A DNA stretch of 64,000 bases from Saccharothrix algeriensis. GTDB lineage: Bacteria > Actinomycetota > Actinomycetes > Mycobacteriales > Pseudonocardiaceae. Shown piece after piece: positions 10,221 through 18,793 of this stretch (its first letter is position 1; each line of letters opens with the position of its first letter). The notes under the pieces were generated by a model. It saw nothing but the letters and a program-made list of their open reading frames with translations. It searched no databases and had not been told where the DNA came from. The stretch is from positions 6,420,001-6,484,000 of the forward strand of contig NZ_JAFBCL010000001.1 in assembly GCF_016907655.1 (NCBI RefSeq), read 5' to 3'. The position numbers were made by a program, and so were the translations under genes.

Positions 10221-10327
10221 GTCGACCAGCTTCGCCGATCGGGGCCCGCGCCGCCGGCCGCTTCCGGACCCCGCCGCCGCAAGCGGTCCCGCCCGGACCC
10301 GCCTCGGCGCTCCCACCGGCCGCGATG

Positions 10328-11332
10328 TCAGCGGGGGAGCCGCCCCGGCGCTTCGGTGTCACCGAAGGTGGGCAGCACGCCGTGCGAGGCCCTGCGGGAG
10401 GCGCGGCGCAGCGTCGACAGCACGGCCGGGCCCAGCACGAGGATCGCGACCGCGTTCGTGATCGCGCGGCCGGTGTCCCACCCGGCGGTGGAGGTCAGCA
10501 GCGTGAAGACGGCGAACCGGTGCAGGTTCTCCGGCAGCGGGTCGCCGGGCACGTAGGAGATGTGGCCGTCGTGGTACGGGACCTCGGCCCCGGTGATGAA
10601 CGGCCAGAACCACAGGTTCATCAGGAACCCGAACAGGTAGGCCACGACGACGCCGTAACCGACCAGCACGGCGATCTCGGCCCGGCCGGCGACCCTCCGG
10701 GGCAGCAGGCCCGCGCCCATCCCGATCCACGCCGAGCACAGCATCTGGAACGGCAGCCAGGGGCCGACCCCGGCGGTCAGCAGCGCCGAGGCGAACAGCG
10801 AGGTGCAGCCGAGCACGAACCCGAACCCGGCCCCGAACACCCGCCCCGCCAGCACCAGCACGAAGAACACCGTCTCGATGCCCGCGATGCCCGCGCCCAG
10901 CGGGCGCAGCGCCGCGTTGACCGCGGAGAGCACCCCCAGCAGCGCCAGCGCCTTGGCGTCCATGCCGCCCTCGGACAGCTCGGCCAGCACGACGGCGATC
11001 AGCACCGGCAGGATGGCGATGAAGACGAACGGCGCGTCGGCGCCGTGCTGCACCGACTGGGGCTGCACGCGCGTCAGCAGCGGCCAGGCGAACATCATCA
11101 GCCCGGCGGCCGAGGCGAGCGCGAGCACGACCGCCGACCGCGGCCCGATCCGCACCACCCGGCCCGAGCCGGCCGGCCCCCGCCGCGCCGCGCCACCCCG
11201 GTCCCGCCGCGCCGTGCCGTCGGGCACCCGCCGCGCCGTGCCGCCCTCGTCCCGCCGCGCCGCGCTGTCGGGCACCCGGCTCGCCGCGCCGTCCCGTTCC
11301 CCGCCCACCGCGCCGCCCCGGTCCCGCTTCAC
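10328..11332 (-). CDS. ECF transporter substrate-binding (S) component, probably for cobalamin
   Basis: Integral membrane protein of 334 residues with about six helices from residue 66 on, including AIAGIETVFFVLVLAGRVFG and VAYLFGFLMNLWFWPFITG. In ECF importers the S component binds the vitamin and topples in the membrane when energised by T and A subunits. It begins at a GTG overlapping the EcfA stop (GTGA), as last gene of the transporter set. Residues 1-60 are an unusual cytoplasmic Arg/Gly/Asp-rich extension with repeats such as RRVPDGTARRDRGG; a later start at GTG near residue 59 is the alternative. Cobalamin as ligand is inferred from the riboswitch and the binding-protein genes of the operon, not from this sequence. 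Confidence 0.75.
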   Translation of the reverse strand: MKRDRGGAVGGERDGAASRVPDSAARRDEGGTARRVPDGTARRDRGGAARRGPAGSGRVVRIGPRSAVVLALASAAGLMMFAWPLLTRVQPQSVQHGADAPFVFIAILPVLIAVVLAELSEGGMDAKALALLGVLSAVNAALRPLGAGIAGIETVFFVLVLAGRVFGAGFGFVLGCTSLFASALLTAGVGPWLPFQMLCSAWIGMGAGLLPRRVAGRAEIAVLVGYGVVVAYLFGFLMNLWFWPFITGAEVPYHDGHISYVPGDPLPENLHRFAVFTLLTSTAGWDTGRAITNAVAILVLGPAVLSTLRRASRRASHGVLPTFGDTEAPGRLPR

Positions 11333-12930
11333 CGCGCCGCCCCGGTCCGCGCTGCGCGCACGTCGTCCACCGTCAGCCAGTCCGGGCCCAGCACCTTGGC
11401 GACCTGGGGCGCGAACGCGGGGGAGCCGCCCAGCACCTCGGCGACCGGCCCGTCGGACACGACCTCGCCCTCGGCCATGACCGCGACGCGGTCCGCGACG
11501 GTCGCGACGAACTCGACGTCGTGGGTGGCGACGACCACCGCCCGCCCCTCGGCCGCCAGCGCGCCGACCACCCGCGCCAGCGCGGCCTTCGCGGTGTAGT
11601 CCAGCCCCCGGGTCGGCTCGTCGAGCAGCACCACGCGCGGCGCGGCGGTCAGCTGCACGGCCAGCACGAGGGCCAGGCGCTGGCCCTCGGACAGGTCGCG
11701 GGGGTGCCGCCCGGCGTCGAGCCCCGGCGCGAGCCGGTCCAGCAGCCGCCGGCAGGTCCCCGGCGCCGCGCCGGACTCGGCGTCGGCGGCGGCGCACTCC
11801 TCGGCGACGGTCTCCAGGTAGAGCAGGTCGCCCGCCGTCTGCGGGACCAGCCCGACGAGCCCGCGGGCCTGCGCGGCGGGCAGCGACCTCGGGTCCTCGC
11901 CGCCGACCCGCACCGCGCCGCCCTGGCGCGGGCCCGACCCCTGCAACGCCCACAGCAGCGACGACTTCCCCGAACCGTTGCGGCCCATCAGGGCCAGCAC
12001 CCCGCCCGCGGGCAGGTCGAGGTCCACCCCGCGCACCGCCACCGTCGAGCCGTAGCGCACCAGCACGCCCGAGCAGGCGAGCACGGTCTCGCCCCCCGGC
12101 GCCGGCCGGGGCGGCGGGTCGCCGAGCGCGTCGCGCAGGGGACCGGCGAGCCGGCGCGCGTCGCGCACCGACAGCGGCAGCGGCCGCCAGCCGGCGAGCC
12201 TGCCCAGCTCCACGATCGGCGGCGCGACGGGGGTGTCGCGCAGGACGTCCGCCGGGAGGCCGTCCACCACGGACCCGCCACCGGGCACGTACAGCATCCG
12301 GTCGGCGAACGGGACCACCCGCTCCATGCGGTGCTCCGCCACCAGCACGGTCGTGCCGAGGTCCTGCACGAGGCGGGCCAGCGTCGCCAGCACGTCCTCC
12401 GCGGCGGTGGGGTCGAGCGCGGAGGTCGGCTCGTCCAGCACCAGGACCTTCGGGTGGGCGGTCAGCACCGACCCGATGGCGACCCGCTGCTGCTGCCCGC
12501 CGGACAGGCTGCGCAGGGCGCGGTGGCGCAGCTCCGCGATCCCCAGCAGGTCCAGCGCCTCCTCCACGCGCCGCCGCATGACCTGCGGGGCGAGGCCGAG
12601 CTGCTCCATGCCGTAGGCCAGCTCCTCCTCCACGGTGTCGGTGACGAAACCGGCCAGGGGGTCCTGCCCCACGACGCCGACCAGGTGCGCGAACTCCCGC
12701 GGCGGGTGGTGGCGGGTCAGCGCGCCCGCCACGGCGACCGCGCCGTCGAGGTGGCCGCCGGTGAAGTGCGGCACCAGGCCGTTCACCGTGCCCAGCAGGG
12801 TGGACTTGCCCGCGCCGGTCCGACCGGCCACCAGCACCAGCTCGCCCTCGCCGACGGCCAGGTCCACCTCGGCCAGCACCGGGTCGGGCTGCCCGTGGTA
12901 GCGGAAGGTGACCTGGTTCCACTCGATCAC
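11329..12930 (-). CDS. fused energy-coupling-factor ATPase (EcfA-A')
   Basis: Double ABC ATPase of 533 residues that energises the ECF importer. The first half has Walker A AGRTGAGKST (35-44), signature LSGGQQQRVAIG and Walker B VLVLDEPTSALDP. The second half has Walker A MGRNGSGKSS (about 315-324), signature LSEGQRLALVLA and Walker B VVLLDEPTRGLD. In many ECF systems the two ATPases are separate proteins; here they are fused. The GTG start overlaps the stop of ecfT (GTGA) and its own stop overlaps the S-component GTG, so all three are translationally coupled. Confidence 0.92.
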   Translation of the reverse strand: MIEWNQVTFRYHGQPDPVLAEVDLAVGEGELVLVAGRTGAGKSTLLGTVNGLVPHFTGGHLDGAVAVAGALTRHHPPREFAHLVGVVGQDPLAGFVTDTVEEELAYGMEQLGLAPQVMRRRVEEALDLLGIAELRHRALRSLSGGQQQRVAIGSVLTAHPKVLVLDEPTSALDPTAAEDVLATLARLVQDLGTTVLVAEHRMERVVPFADRMLYVPGGGSVVDGLPADVLRDTPVAPPIVELGRLAGWRPLPLSVRDARRLAGPLRDALGDPPPRPAPGGETVLACSGVLVRYGSTVAVRGVDLDLPAGGVLALMGRNGSGKSSLLWALQGSGPRQGGAVRVGGEDPRSLPAAQARGLVGLVPQTAGDLLYLETVAEECAAADAESGAAPGTCRRLLDRLAPGLDAGRHPRDLSEGQRLALVLAVQLTAAPRVVLLDEPTRGLDYTAKAALARVVGALAAEGRAVVVATHDVEFVATVADRVAVMAEGEVVSDGPVAEVLGGSPAFAPQVAKVLGPDWLTVDDVRAARTGAAR

Positions 12931-14039
12931 GCGGGCACCTCGGCGGCGTCGTGGCCCGCGGTCGCGGCGGCGGGCGGCGGGGACAGGAACGCGGGCAGCA
13001 CCCCGAGCAGCACGCCCGCCAGCGGGACCCACGACAGCAGCGGCCAGGACAGGGTGGTCAGCGACGGGTTGAGGTCGGTGGGGTCCACCGCGGACGTCGC
13101 GAACAGCACCGCCGCCACCCCGGCGCCGCTCGCCGCGACCACCAGCTCCGGGGCGCGCCAGCGGTCGGGGCGGTAGCGCGTGCGCCGGACGCGGCGACCG
13201 GCCAGGTGGAAGCCCGCCAGGCCGACGGCCGTGCCGGCCGCGAGCACCGGGCCGGCGAGGAACCGCGGCGTGGAGCCGTCGAGCGTGGCGTACACGCCCA
13301 CGCACACCCCGACCAGCCCGGCGATCATCAGCGCGCCGGTGCCCGCCCGCCGCCGGGCGTCGACCAGCGCGGACCGGCCGTACCCCCGCGAGTCCATGGA
13401 CGCGGCCAGCCGCAGCGAGCGGTCCAGCGCGTCCGCCAGCACGGGCACCACGACCGCGCGCAGCGCCCGCGACCGCCCGCCCCCGCCCCGCAGCCGCCTG
13501 GCCCGCCGCACCCGCAGCACGCTCTCCGCCAGCTGCGGGAACACCGACAGCGCGACCACGACCGCCGTCCCCACCTCGTACAGCGCGGGCGGCACGGCCT
13601 TGAGCAGCCGCTTGGGGTTGGCCAGGGCGTTGGCCGCGCCCAGGCACACCACCACCGCCGCCAGCCGGAGCCCGTCGTACAGCCCGCCCAGCAGCGACTC
13701 CGCCGACACCGCGCCCAGCAGCCGGATGCCCGCCGCCCACTCGGGCAGCGGGATCTCCGGCAGCCGCACCAGGACCGTCGACCCCTCGGCCCCGCCGAAC
13801 ACCACCCGGAAGAACACCCGCAGGCACACGATGAACCCGGCCAGCACCAGGTACATCCGGAACGCCATCGCCCACGGCGCGTCGGCGCGGCGGGCCACCA
13901 CGACGTGGCACACGACGAGCAGGACCGCCAGCAGCAGCCACGGGTTCGTGGTGCGGCTTGCGGCCACTGCCAGGCCCAGCGCCCACACCCACCACGCGGC
14001 CGGGTGCAGGTCGCGCGGCAGGAAGTACGCCGCCCGCAC
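12927..14039 (-). CDS. energy-coupling-factor transmembrane (T) component
   Basis: Membrane scaffold subunit, 370 residues, linking ATPases to the S component. Several helices are seen at the N-terminus (WWVWALGLAVAASRTTNPWL and following) and at the C-terminus. The central cytoplasmic part contains LANPKRLLKAVPPALYEVG and the coupling-helix Ala-Arg-Gly-type motif in RRARRLRGG, which is diagnostic for EcfT. The start is a GTG one base after the stop of the upstream DUF4430-like gene. The C-terminal extension of extra helices makes it longer than the usual 260-residue EcfT; such long forms occur in actinobacteria. Confidence 0.88.
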   Translation of the reverse strand: MRAAYFLPRDLHPAAWWVWALGLAVAASRTTNPWLLLAVLLVVCHVVVARRADAPWAMAFRMYLVLAGFIVCLRVFFRVVFGGAEGSTVLVRLPEIPLPEWAAGIRLLGAVSAESLLGGLYDGLRLAAVVVCLGAANALANPKRLLKAVPPALYEVGTAVVVALSVFPQLAESVLRVRRARRLRGGGGRSRALRAVVVPVLADALDRSLRLAASMDSRGYGRSALVDARRRAGTGALMIAGLVGVCVGVYATLDGSTPRFLAGPVLAAGTAVGLAGFHLAGRRVRRTRYRPDRWRAPELVVAASGAGVAAVLFATSAVDPTDLNPSLTTLSWPLLSWVPLAGVLLGVLPAFLSPPPAAATAGHDAAEVPA

Positions 14040-14040
14040 G

Positions 14041-15000
14041 CTAGGAGTCCCGCGCGCGCCTGCGCCTGCGCGCGGTCAGCGCGGTCGCCGCGGCCAGCAG
14101 GACCAGCGCCCCGGCCGCCGCCCACGGCGCGAGGTCGCTCGCCCCCGACTGCTCCCTGATCACCTCGTCGACGTCCGGGGCGCCCTGCCCGCCGTCGAAC
14201 GCCACGTTGTGCCGCGGGTCCGGCGCCGGTGGCTTCGCGACGGCGCTCGCCCGCGGCTTCGGCGGCGGCAGCGCGGCCGTGCCGGTCGGGTCCGCGCCCG
14301 GGTCACCGGCGACCGCGGTCGGCGGCGGCGCCTGCTGCTCCGGCCGCGGGCGCTCCGCGGGGTTCTGCCGCAGGAGGGGCTGCTGCTCGTCGACGTCGCC
14401 CGACTCCGGCGCGCCCTCCTCGGGCGCGACGCACGGCCGGTCCTGCGTGCCGGGCCGGACCGCCGCGATCCGGGGCGCCGGGTTCGCGGCGGCGTCGGCG
14501 TTGAGCGAGAACGACCAGCCCTCGAACCCGCCGGGGACGAAGGCGCGGTTCTTCACGCCCCACTGGCTGTACTCCCAGGCGCAGTTGTTGCCCGCGTGCC
14601 AGTACGACCAGTACCCGGCGGCCGGCGGCGTGTCGAGGCAGGACTCCCGGTAGTCCTCGTCGCCCTCGACGGGCAGCCGCTCGACGGCGGAGGGCCGGTT
14701 CTCGACGCGGCAGACGAACGCCTCGCCCCACCGCTGGACCCCCGCGATCTGGAACCCCGCGCCCTTGAGCGCGTCCAGGCCGGTGCCGCCGGCGCCCTGC
14801 GGGTAGCAGCGCACCAGGGTGGTGCCGCCCAGCTGCTGGAAGTCGACCACGACGGTGACGCCCGCGTCGGACGGGCAGAACCCGGGCAGCCCCTTGCCGT
14901 GGTCGACGGCGTGGGCGCCGGGCGCGGCGGCGACCACCAGCGCGGCGGTGGCCGCGGCGCCCGCCGCGCGGGTGGCGAGCCGGCTCATCGGACGGCTCAC
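14041..15000 (-). CDS. surface-anchored DUF4430/transcobalamin-C-terminal-like protein
   Basis: Exported protein of 319 residues. A signal peptide (AAATAALVVAAAPGAHA) is followed at about 35-165 by a beta-rich domain: VTVVVDFQQLGG, GLDALKGAGFQIAGV, VCRVENRP, the Trp/Tyr-rich GYWSYWHAGNN and GGFEGWSFSLN. This pattern resembles DUF4430, the fold also found as C-terminal beta-domain of animal transcobalamin and intrinsic factor. Then come a long Pro/Ala-rich spacer, one membrane helix (APWAAAGALVLLAAATALTA) and the basic tail RRRRRARDS, so it is anchored to the membrane with its domain outside. GTG at 15000 is chosen because of the GTGA overlap; an ATG at 14988 is the alternative. It is a paralogue of the preceding gene. 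Confidence 0.75.
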   Translation of the reverse strand: MSRPMSRLATRAAGAAATAALVVAAAPGAHAVDHGKGLPGFCPSDAGVTVVVDFQQLGGTTLVRCYPQGAGGTGLDALKGAGFQIAGVQRWGEAFVCRVENRPSAVERLPVEGDEDYRESCLDTPPAAGYWSYWHAGNNCAWEYSQWGVKNRAFVPGGFEGWSFSLNADAAANPAPRIAAVRPGTQDRPCVAPEEGAPESGDVDEQQPLLRQNPAERPRPEQQAPPPTAVAGDPGADPTGTAALPPPKPRASAVAKPPAPDPRHNVAFDGGQGAPDVDEVIREQSGASDLAPWAAAGALVLLAAATALTARRRRRARDS

Positions 15001-15857
15001 AGGACCGTCAGCGTCGCCGTCGAGTAGACGGTGCCGGTCGAGCCGGTGGCGCTGATCGTGTAGGTGTAGGTGCCCGTGGCGGTCGGCGTGATCACCTGCG
15101 TGCCGCTGGTGGCCAGCGCGCCCGACCAGCCGCCGCCGCCGGTGGCGGGCGACACCGAGTGCGCGGTGACCGCGGTGGAGTTGGTCGACGTCCAGGTCAG
15201 CGACGTGCTCTGGCCCAGGGTGATCCTGCGGTCGAGGTCGTCGACCGACAGGCTCACCGTGGGGGTGTTCGGGCCGACCGCCGGGTTGTTGGGCGTCACG
15301 CCGGGCACGGGGTTGGTGCCCGCGGTCTTGTTCAGCGAGAACGACCAGCCCTCGAACCCGCCCGGGGTCACGTTGCGGGCGAGGGCGCCGTAGCTGCCGT
15401 AGGTCCACGTGGTGCCCGACCCGTCGGCGTGCCAGTAGCTCCAGTACGCGTCGGTCGGCGGCGTGACCACGCACGCCTCCTTGTAGGTCGGGCTGGTGGT
15501 GCGCGGGATGGTCTCGGTGGACGACGGGCGGTTCTCCAGGCGGCACACGAAGTTCAGCCCCCAGCGCACCGTGCCCGCGACCGCGATGCCCGCGTCCTGC
15601 AACGCCTTGATGCCGGTGCGCTGCGTGCCCGGGTCGGCGTTGGGGGAGCACCTGGTGATCGTCGGCGCGGCGACGCCGCCGTTGCCGTCGAGCTCCTGGA
15701 AGTCGATCACGACGGTGACGCCGGTCAGCGCGTCGTCGCCGGCGCAGACCCCGTCGTAGCCCTTGGTCGGGTCGACCGCCGCGGCCGACGGCCCGACGGC
15801 CGCGGCGACGGTCAGCGACAGGGCCAGGGTGGACAGGACGGACAGGACTCGTCTCAC
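14997..15857 (-). CDS. secreted DUF4430-like protein with C-terminal Ig-like domain
   Basis: Exported protein of 286 residues. A signal peptide (VLSTLALSLTVAAAVGPSAA) precedes a DUF4430-like domain at about 35-195 with the same landmarks as its neighbour: GVTVVIDFQELDG, FVCRLENRPSS, AYWSYWHADGS and GGFEGWSFSLN. Residues about 205-286 form an Ig-like module (VSLSVDDLDRRITLGQSTSL, then TGTYTYTISATGSTG). Unlike its paralogue it has no C-terminal membrane helix, so it may be free or bound to a partner. The GTG start overlaps the stop of the upstream toroid gene (GTGA). A tandem duplication of the beta-domain with different C-termini suggests division of labour in ligand capture. Confidence 0.75.
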   Translation of the reverse strand: MRRVLSVLSTLALSLTVAAAVGPSAAAVDPTKGYDGVCAGDDALTGVTVVIDFQELDGNGGVAAPTITRCSPNADPGTQRTGIKALQDAGIAVAGTVRWGLNFVCRLENRPSSTETIPRTTSPTYKEACVVTPPTDAYWSYWHADGSGTTWTYGSYGALARNVTPGGFEGWSFSLNKTAGTNPVPGVTPNNPAVGPNTPTVSLSVDDLDRRITLGQSTSLTWTSTNSTAVTAHSVSPATGGGGWSGALATSGTQVITPTATGTYTYTISATGSTGTVYSTATLTVL

Positions 15858-18613
15858 GGCGTTACCCCCATGGTGTTGTTCTTGCGCGTCTTCACGCGGC
15901 GGACCAGCAGGACGAGCGACCCGGCCACCCCGACCGCGCCCAGCGCGGCCAGCGCCCACACCGGCGCGGCGCCCACACCGGTCACGGCGCGCGCTCCGGT
16001 CACGACCTGCGGGGCGGTTGCGGGGTCTTTCCCCTGTTCGTGCAGGGGAAGGCGCACGGCGGCGGCGACCGGTGAGCCGTCGGCGTCGATCCACGACCTC
16101 CCGGCCACGCCCGGCGCGGCGGCGACTCCGGCGGCCAGGTCCGATCCGCCGTCGACCGCCCGGTTCCCGGCTCCGGTCACGTCTTCGGCGTCGGGCAAGG
16201 CCGCGTTGTCGGGCACGTCCCCGGTTCCGGGAGCGCTGCCGGGCCCCGGCACGCCGCCGTCCGGCAGCAGCAGGGCGCCCAGCGCGCGGGCCGTGGCGCC
16301 CACGTCCAGGCCCACCGCCTGCCGGGCCGCCGCGACCGCCGAGCTGCGGGCGATGTCGGCGTCGCCGTCGCCGTCGACCACCACCCCGTCCTCGCCCGTC
16401 ACCCCGTCGAGCGCCCGCACCGCGCCCACCAGCGCCGCCGCCCGCTCGGGCGACCAGTCGCCGGGCACGGCACGGCCGGCCGCGGCGCCGTCGCGCGGGC
16501 GCAGGTTCAGGGCGGTGACGGCGGCGGCGGTCGCGGCGACGTCGCCCGCGGCGCACTCGCCGCCGCCCAGGTCGACCGGGAACAACCCGTCCGCGCACCG
16601 CGCGCGGACCAGCCGGTCGACCGCCGGGGCAGCGTCGTCCGCGCTCGACCCCGCGACGGTGGCGGCGATCAGCCACGCCTGCCGCCGCACGGACTCGTCG
16701 GAGTCGGCGAACGAGCCCGTGTCGGCGAACCGGCCGTCGGCGGTGCGCAGCGCGGCGAGGTCGGCCGAGATCCGGTCGACCAGCGCCGCCCGCCCCTCCC
16801 GCCCTTCGGGCCCGTCCGCTCCGCCGACCGGGTCGGCGTGCTCCGCCTGGTCGAACCGGGCGATCAGCAGCAGCTTGGCCAGCGGCTCGGCGTAGGCGGC
16901 GGCGCCCTGCTCGTAGGGCACGCCACGCGCGTAGGCGTCGACGGAAGCCGGTTGGAGCAGGAACCGCGTCGCGCGCTGGACCGCCTCGTCCTGCTCGCCC
17001 AGCGTGCGCAGCGCCAGCACCACGTCGGCGGTGGCGTCGTAGTCCACGAACGTCGTGCCGTCCTGCGCGACCTCCACGTGGTCGCCGCCGACCAGCCGGC
17101 CCGCCAGGTGCGCCCCGAGGCGGCCCGCCGGCGTCGCCGTGCCGGGCTCGGCGGACGTCGTCGGCGGCGTCACCGGGACCCCGCGCGACGAGCCCGGTGG
17201 CGGGGCGGGGTTCCCGGGCCGGTGGACGGGCGGGGCGGCCGGCGGCGGGGCGGCGCCGGCGGGTGGGTCGGTGGCGGGTGGGTCGGTGGTGGGCGGCGGT
17301 GTCGCGGGCGGCTCGTCCGGGGGGACGCGGCGCCGGGCGAGGTCGTGGAAGGGGACCCGGGCCAGCCCCAGCGACGCCTGCGCCCCGGACCGGATCCAGG
17401 TGTCCACGCCGACGATGCCGGTGGTGCGGGCCGCCCGGTACTGGGCGGGGTCGTAGGCGATCGCGCCGAGGTCGCCGGCCAGCGCCGTCCCCGCGTCCGC
17501 CTCGGTCACCTGCGCCGACCGCAGGAAGGCCACCCCGCGCCCGACCTCGGCGCCCGCGCCGCCCGCGGCGGCCAGCGCCTGCACGACCAGCCCGGTGCTG
17601 TTGGTGTTGGGCCCCTCGGTGCCCACCCCGCCGCCCCAGCCGCCCGTCGGGTCCTGCGCGGCCCGCAGCCAGCCGACCGCGCGCGAGATCGGCTCGTCCA
17701 GCCCGCCCGCGCCCGCTTCGCGCGCGGCGGTCATCGCCGACAGCGCCAGGCCCGTGGTGTCGCCGTCGGGCGAGGACTTGTCGAACGCCTTGCCCTCGTC
17801 GCAGGTCGACACCTTGTGGCCGGTGGGCGTGACGTGCTCGCCGACCTCGTCGGTGGGGATGTACTCGAAGAAGATCCGGAAGAAGCCCTCGGAGCACTGC
17901 TGGGTCAGCAGCGTGTCGATCGCCAGCGGGTCGTTGCGCCCGACCGCGGCCAGCCCGATCACCGCGAGGGCCTGGCCGAAGACGTTGGCGTTGTTGCTGA
18001 CGAAGTCGGCGAAGTCCGGGTTCTTCGAGTAGTCGCTGACCCGCCCCTTGTCCGGGCCGGAGCGGCGGATCGCGGCCTCGGTCTCGGCCACCATGTCGTA
18101 GCCGTCGAAGGACCGCGGGTCCCGCCCCGAGACCTCGGCCGCCACCAGCACCTTCGCCGCCGCGCCGCCGACGATGATCGCGTCGTAGCCCTGGCCGGGG
18201 ACCAGCCCGTCCCAGGTGAAGTAGTCGCTGGCGTGGCCCCCGCCGTCGAGGTGGTCGACGATCGGCGCGGCGAGCGCGGCGTCGTCCGAGGCGTGCATCG
18301 CGAACAGCGCGTCGATCATCAGGCCGTGGTCGGGCAGCTCCCCGCCCAGCGGGTTCTCGTAGGTGCCCTCGGGCGACAACCGGGCCGCGAGCCACCGCGC
18401 GGTGGCGTCGGCCGCCGACCGGTCACCCGCGACGGCGACGCCCGGACCGAGGCCGACGGAGCCGAGACCGACGGAGCCGAGGCCGGGGGCGCCGCCCAGC
18501 AGCAGCGCGGCGGACAGCGGCAGCACGGCGGACAGCGCGGCGAGCGATCGGAGGGCCCCACGGCGACGGGCCGTCCCGCCGTTCGCCGCGCGAAGGACGG
18601 ATCGACACCGCAT
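15854..18613 (-). CDS. membrane-anchored alpha/alpha-toroid protein, first gene of the B12 operon
   Basis: Large surface protein of 919 residues. An N-terminal signal (about 1-62) leads into a helical-repeat domain at about 65-420 with prenyltransferase/squalene-cyclase-type repeats (DPTGGWGGG, NTNSTGLVVQALAAAG); a second, more diverged helical repeat region spans about 490-820. A Pro/Thr linker (about 425-490) separates them. A C-terminal helix (WALAALGAVGVAGSLVLLV) and basic tail anchor it to the membrane. Automatic annotation would call this a prenyltransferase or terpene-cyclase repeat protein, but it is exported and I see no DxDD motif. The same alpha6/alpha6 fold forms the cobalamin-binding N-terminal domain of transcobalamin, and a B12 riboswitch precedes the gene. 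The ligand role is inferred. Confidence 0.78.
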   Translation of the reverse strand: MRCRSVLRAANGGTARRRGALRSLAALSAVLPLSAALLLGGAPGLGSVGLGSVGLGPGVAVAGDRSAADATARWLAARLSPEGTYENPLGGELPDHGLMIDALFAMHASDDAALAAPIVDHLDGGGHASDYFTWDGLVPGQGYDAIIVGGAAAKVLVAAEVSGRDPRSFDGYDMVAETEAAIRRSGPDKGRVSDYSKNPDFADFVSNNANVFGQALAVIGLAAVGRNDPLAIDTLLTQQCSEGFFRIFFEYIPTDEVGEHVTPTGHKVSTCDEGKAFDKSSPDGDTTGLALSAMTAAREAGAGGLDEPISRAVGWLRAAQDPTGGWGGGVGTEGPNTNSTGLVVQALAAAGGAGAEVGRGVAFLRSAQVTEADAGTALAGDLGAIAYDPAQYRAARTTGIVGVDTWIRSGAQASLGLARVPFHDLARRRVPPDEPPATPPPTTDPPATDPPAGAAPPPAAPPVHRPGNPAPPPGSSRGVPVTPPTTSAEPGTATPAGRLGAHLAGRLVGGDHVEVAQDGTTFVDYDATADVVLALRTLGEQDEAVQRATRFLLQPASVDAYARGVPYEQGAAAYAEPLAKLLLIARFDQAEHADPVGGADGPEGREGRAALVDRISADLAALRTADGRFADTGSFADSDESVRRQAWLIAATVAGSSADDAAPAVDRLVRARCADGLFPVDLGGGECAAGDVAATAAAVTALNLRPRDGAAAGRAVPGDWSPERAAALVGAVRALDGVTGEDGVVVDGDGDADIARSSAVAAARQAVGLDVGATARALGALLLPDGGVPGPGSAPGTGDVPDNAALPDAEDVTGAGNRAVDGGSDLAAGVAAAPGVAGRSWIDADGSPVAAAVRLPLHEQGKDPATAPQVVTGARAVTGVGAAPVWALAALGAVGVAGSLVLLVRRVKTRKNNTMGVTP

Positions 18614-18625
18614 GTCGGAACGTCA

Positions 18626-18793
18626 CCCCTGTGATTCGCGACAGTGGTTGGACAGTCATCCGCCCGCGTGGCGATCCGACTCGTCGCCGCACGGCGACCC
18701 ACGGTTGCGCGACAGTGCCGGATTCCGACCGGCTTCCCCATCACGGGCAGAGGTATTCGGTTGTGGAGCCGGGCGAGCGTAACACCCATTCCA
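18626..18793 (-). promoter_or_regulatory. cobalamin riboswitch with SD-sequestering hairpin
   Basis: Read on the minus strand, the leader contains the conserved core GGGAAGCCGGTCGGAATCC, then GGCACTGTCGCGCAACCGTG, a hairpin GTCGCC-GTGC-GGCGAC and a B12-box-like GAGTCGGATCGCCACG. Closing helix P1 is CGCCCG (18775-18770) with CGGGCG (18666-18661). Downstream, CCACTGT (18647-18641) can pair with ACAGGGG (18632-18626), which hides the AGGGG ribosome-binding site 12 bases before the toroid ATG; this suggests translational control. A separate 10-bp hairpin (18794-18818) lies just upstream. Cobalamin riboswitches repress B12 synthesis and transport genes when B12 is plentiful. The exact 5' limit is approximate. 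Confidence 0.85.

Noticed and set aside
15854..18613. Terpene cyclase / prenyltransferase function for the toroid protein
   Set aside because: The protein is exported and membrane-anchored and shows no DxDD or metal-binding prenyltransferase motif; the riboswitch and ECF genes fit cobalamin capture better.
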